Source: Opacimonas immobilis
GTDB taxonomy: Bacteria; Pseudomonadota; Gammaproteobacteria; Enterobacterales; Alteromonadaceae
Length of the DNA stretch: 64,000 nucleotides
Direction: 5' to 3'
Assembly: GCF_048282545.1 (NCBI RefSeq)
Contig: NZ_CP182485.1
Coordinates: 1,054,001 to 1,118,000 of the forward strand
Positions 61,927-64,000 of this stretch are shown here, one piece after another. The first letter of the stretch is position 1. Each line of letters begins with the position of its first letter. The notes beneath the pieces were generated by a model that had not been told where the DNA came from, made no database searches, and saw nothing but the letters and a program-made list of their open reading frames with translations. A program made the translations under genes and the position numbers.

Positions 61927-62234
61927 GGAGCTATCCTTCTTGTCGTTTTTATTATTATCACGGCAAATCACAACACAAAATTAGGAGCTTGCCAAGGGAG
62001 GAATTGTAAACACTTATTTTTGTAATATAGTTATTTTTAATCATACCGATAAAACTTTACGGAGTGATATTCACAGAAAGTTAAACCCATAGCATATGTC
62101 GAATCATTGAATCTCTTGGCCATTAAACCCACCAAGCAGCTGATGGGCGAGACGCCATCGAGCAACTCCAAACCCTTACAGTAGACTGTGATTAACCTTC
62201 ATAAGCAAAAAAGCGAGCCGGATAGGCAGGATAG
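61927..62234. other. Intergenic region, no gene seen
   Basis: About 308 bp between the S9 peptidase start and the PPK2 stop. The right half is less AT-rich than a typical spacer but has no open frame, RNA or repeat I can support. The promoter of the peptidase gene should lie on the left side. On the minus strand a weak GCC/GGC hairpin followed by TTTTTTG (62199-62220) may end the PPK2 transcript. Confidence 0.4.
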
Positions 62235-63041
62235 TTAAAGCCCGAGTTGTTCTTTTGCCAAGCCGATTACATCAGGATCAAGTGGCGGAGGAGTGATGTC
62301 TATTCCAACACTGAGTTGGTCTACAACGGTTTGCAAAACGGCCAAACGAGCATACCACTTGTGGTTGCCTGGAATAACATGCCAAGGAGAACGCACGGTA
62401 GAAGTATGAGTAAACATTTGATTAATCGCAGTTTGATAGTCAGCCCATTTTTCTCGGTTTCGCAAATCTTCGGTGGTCAATTTCCAACGCTTCATTGGAT
62501 TGTGTAAACGTTCAGCAAAGCGTCTGAGTTGTTCATCTGCACTGATGTGCATGAAAATCTTAACAATCCGCGTATCGTCAGCCAATTGCATTTCTTCAAA
62601 TTGATTGATTTCACAATATGCTCTATGCCACTCAGTTGTGTTGGCAATGCCTTCTACGCGTTCGACTAGCACCCGCCCGTACCAGGAACGGTCAAAAATC
62701 GCGATATTACCTTTTGCTGGCAATCGATTTTGAAAGCGAACCAGATAGTGTTGCGATAATTCCGTAGGTGTGGGCGCACTGATTGGATGTACTGAATAAC
62801 TTCGCGGATCAAGCTTCTCAGTCATACGCCTGATCGCTCCACCTTTTCCGCTGGCATCAGTACCTTCAAATACAATAATGGCACGTTTATTTTGATGCCA
62901 ATAAACTTGCTGGATGGCTAGTATTGATGTTTGCAAAGATATTAATGCGCTTTCATATGCCTTTTTAGAACCTTCATATTTAATAGCTGCAGAGATAGCT
63001 GATAACTGATTTGCTTGCAACGCATTTGGTGTGCTGTTCAT
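62235..63041 (-). CDS. ppk2: Polyphosphate kinase 2 family protein (PPK2)
   Basis: Nucleotide phosphotransferase that uses polyphosphate to phosphorylate nucleoside di- or monophosphates, or the reverse. From the ATG at 63039-63041 it is 268 residues, a one-domain PPK2. Walker A is IVFEGTDASGKGGAIRRM (about 64-82), Walker B is IFDRSWYGRVLVERVEG, and the lid has KRWKLTTEDLRNREKW. A much longer in-frame upstream reading has no family support and crosses the promoter region. It is divergent from the DUF3450 gene; TTGTCAT and CTGTCAT 7-mers on its strand lie in the shared spacer, so Pho control is possible. Class I, II or III cannot be told by eye. Confidence 0.9.
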   Translation of the reverse strand: MNSTPNALQANQLSAISAAIKYEGSKKAYESALISLQTSILAIQQVYWHQNKRAIIVFEGTDASGKGGAIRRMTEKLDPRSYSVHPISAPTPTELSQHYLVRFQNRLPAKGNIAIFDRSWYGRVLVERVEGIANTTEWHRAYCEINQFEEMQLADDTRIVKIFMHISADEQLRRFAERLHNPMKRWKLTTEDLRNREKWADYQTAINQMFTHTSTVRSPWHVIPGNHKWYARLAVLQTVVDQLSVGIDITPPPLDPDVIGLAKEQLGL

Positions 63042-63125
63042 ACAATATAACCTTAAGGAGAAATGACGTATCCTAAATAAGCATAGCCGCATAATCCTTG
63101 TTCTCCCACCCCAAATAGTTCCCGC

Positions 63126-63149
63126 ATGACAGATGTGTGAATATGACAA
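63126..63149 (-). promoter_or_regulatory. PhoB half-site-like 7-mers facing ppk2
   Basis: On the minus strand TTGTCAT (63149-63143) and CTGTCAT (63132-63126) lie upstream of ppk2, but 17 bp apart rather than 11 or 22, and their 11-bp partners are weak. Suggestive only. Confidence 0.3.
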
Positions 63150-63151
63150 TT

Positions 63152-63185
63152 TTGTAATAAAACTGTCACACATTGCATTTATTAT
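63152..63185 (+). promoter_or_regulatory. PhoB box and -10 of the DUF3450 gene
   Basis: TTGTAATAAAACTGTCAC (63152-63169) is two 7-mers at 11-bp spacing (5/7 and 6/7 to CTGTCAT). TATTAT (63180-63185), 5/6 to TATAAT, follows after exactly 10 bp. The gene starts 50 bp further. Confidence 0.65.
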
Positions 63186-63235
63186 TTCGCACAGTTTTAA
63201 ATTGCCTCTAAAAGGCATCAAAGAAGGTCCTAACT

Positions 63236-64000
63236 ATGAATCGCGTAATCTCTCTTGTGGCGCTTGTGTTAGCTGGAAGCATTGGCTTTTCAGTGCTAGC
63301 TCAAGAAGACCAAGCCGTTGAGAAAGTGGTAACAGAAGCTGGCAAAATCAATGAGTCCGCTGCTAAGTCACAAGTCAAAATTGACAACATTGCCGACCAA
63401 ATTGATGGTAAGTTGCAACAGTTCAAAGCGTTGAATAAAGAAATTGAAGGGTTAAATGTATACAACTCTCAATTACAAAAGCAAATCGACAATCAAATAG
63501 ACGAGATGGCTGCGTTAAACGAAGCGATTGACGAAGTCAGTGTGATTGAGCGTCAAATCACGCCACTAATGATCAATATGATTGATGGCTTAGAGCAATT
63601 TGTACAATTAGACGTTCCTTTTTTACCAGAAGAGCGCAACGCACGTATCGCCGATTTACGCAGCATGATGGACCGTGCTGATGTCGCACCTTCCGAAAAA
63701 TTCCGTCGCGTAATGGAAGCGTTCCAAGTTGAAATGGATTATGGACGCACGCTTGAAGCTTACCCAGGGACACACACAGTTGCTGGTGTTGAGCGTGAAG
63801 TTGAGTTTTTACGTCTTGGTCGTACGGCTCTGATTTATCAAACACGTGATGCATCAAGTCAAGGTGTTTGGAATAAGCAAACACGTCAATGGGAAGCATT
63901 AGATTCAAGCTATCGCACACAGATCACTAAAGGTTTACGCATGGCGAAGAAGCAACTCGCACCTGATTTATTAATGTTACCAGTCGCAATTACTGACTAA
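63236..64000 (+). CDS. DUF3450 family periplasmic protein (first gene of a probable TonB-energising cluster)
   Basis: Exported protein of 254 residues, complete: the stop codon is the last three bases of the window. A signal peptide (MNRVISLVALVLAGSIGFSVLAQ) precedes a long coiled coil (about 28-105, rich in Asn/Gln/Ile heptads) and a globular C-terminal part with VEFLRLGRTALIYQTRD, the DUF3450 signature. Known DUF3450 genes lie directly ahead of MotA/TolQ/ExbB-type, ExbD and TonB genes that energise TonB receptors in Vibrio, Shewanella and Alteromonas relatives (family knowledge). The PhoB box in front suggests this cluster is induced in phosphate starvation. AGAAGG precedes the start. Confidence 0.88.
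   Translation: MNRVISLVALVLAGSIGFSVLAQEDQAVEKVVTEAGKINESAAKSQVKIDNIADQIDGKLQQFKALNKEIEGLNVYNSQLQKQIDNQIDEMAALNEAIDEVSVIERQITPLMINMIDGLEQFVQLDVPFLPEERNARIADLRSMMDRADVAPSEKFRRVMEAFQVEMDYGRTLEAYPGTHTVAGVEREVEFLRLGRTALIYQTRDASSQGVWNKQTRQWEALDSSYRTQITKGLRMAKKQLAPDLLMLPVAITD

Noticed and set aside
62235..63221. Long 328-codon reading for PPK2 starting at 63221
   Set aside because: The first 60 codons cross the divergent Pho promoter region, look non-protein-like and have no family match. The ATG at 63041 gives a normal one-domain PPK2.
1..64000. Mobile elements, CRISPR arrays, prophage or defence islands
   Set aside because: No transposase, integrase, regular spacer array or defence gene was found on either strand; the genes are ordinary chromosome.

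Overview
The window reads as chromosome of a marine gammaproteobacterium, most likely Alteromonadales (Alteromonadaceae-like). This is an inference from gene content and order: fadBA divergent from pepQ, ispB divergent from rplU-rpmA, the rpsU-yqeY-dnaG-rpoD block divergent from tsaD, plsY divergent from folB-folK-uppP, three TonB-dependent receptors and a DUF3450 gene of the kind that heads ExbB/ExbD/TonB clusters. Nearly all of it is densely packed, intact core genome. I see no insertion sequences, prophage, CRISPR array or rRNA. There is one tRNA, tRNA-Arg(CCG).

Layout. 1-5.7 kb: fatty acid beta-oxidation (fadA cut by the window edge, fadB), pepQ, ispB. 5.8-9.7 kb: rplU-rpmA, a peroxiredoxin-glutaredoxin hybrid, obgE, a small methyltransferase-like membrane protein, folA. 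9.7-14.7 kb: M48 peptidase/DUF898 pair, an AEC transporter, a SulP transporter. 14.67-19.3 kb: a Pho-box promoter, a TonB-dependent receptor and a fused double phosphatase. 19.3-25.2 kb: ACT protein, dsbA, a cobalamin riboswitch with btuB, srkA, ccoG. 25.5-32.6 kb: DUF3016 protein, acyl-CoA dehydrogenase, lipoprotein, RND pump. 32.7-38.6 kb: rpoD, dnaG, yqeY, rpsU, tsaD. 38.6-42.2 kb: plsY, folB, folK, uppP, a HIT protein, rdgC. 42.3-51.1 kb: phoB, phoR, a PstS-like protein, a duplicated beta-helix lipoprotein and a second large TonB-dependent receptor. 51.1-62 kb: SMP-30-like protein, AbgT transporter, YigZ, FKBP, tRNA-Arg, HAD phosphatase, acnB, tpm, prolyl oligopeptidase. 62.2-64 kb: PPK2 and a divergent DUF3450 gene.

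The most interesting theme is phosphate. Four separate places (14.67, 42.30, 45.37 and 63.15 kb) carry PhoB-box-like direct repeats of 7-mers close to CTGTCAT at 11-bp spacing. Two of them (phoB and DUF3450) are followed by a -10-like hexamer exactly 10 bp downstream, the usual PhoB activation geometry. They sit in front of phoBR itself, a lipoprotein-receptor pair, a receptor-phosphatase pair and what looks like the first gene of a TonB energising complex. Together with the PstS-like gene overlapping phoR and a PPK2 gene, they suggest a phosphate-starvation programme that moves a phosphorus compound across the outer membrane with TonB energy. The substrate is unknown. The regulatory assignments are by eye and have not been scored with a matrix.

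A second theme is fatty acid control: FadR-like palindromes lie upstream of fadBA and of the acyl-CoA dehydrogenase at 26-27.8 kb. Start codons were moved from the longest reading frame where family length, signal peptide or Shine-Dalgarno position argued for it (ispB, rplU, tsaD, folB, phoB, btuB, pstS-like, S9 peptidase, PPK2, ACT protein, DUF898, lipoprotein at 28 kb).
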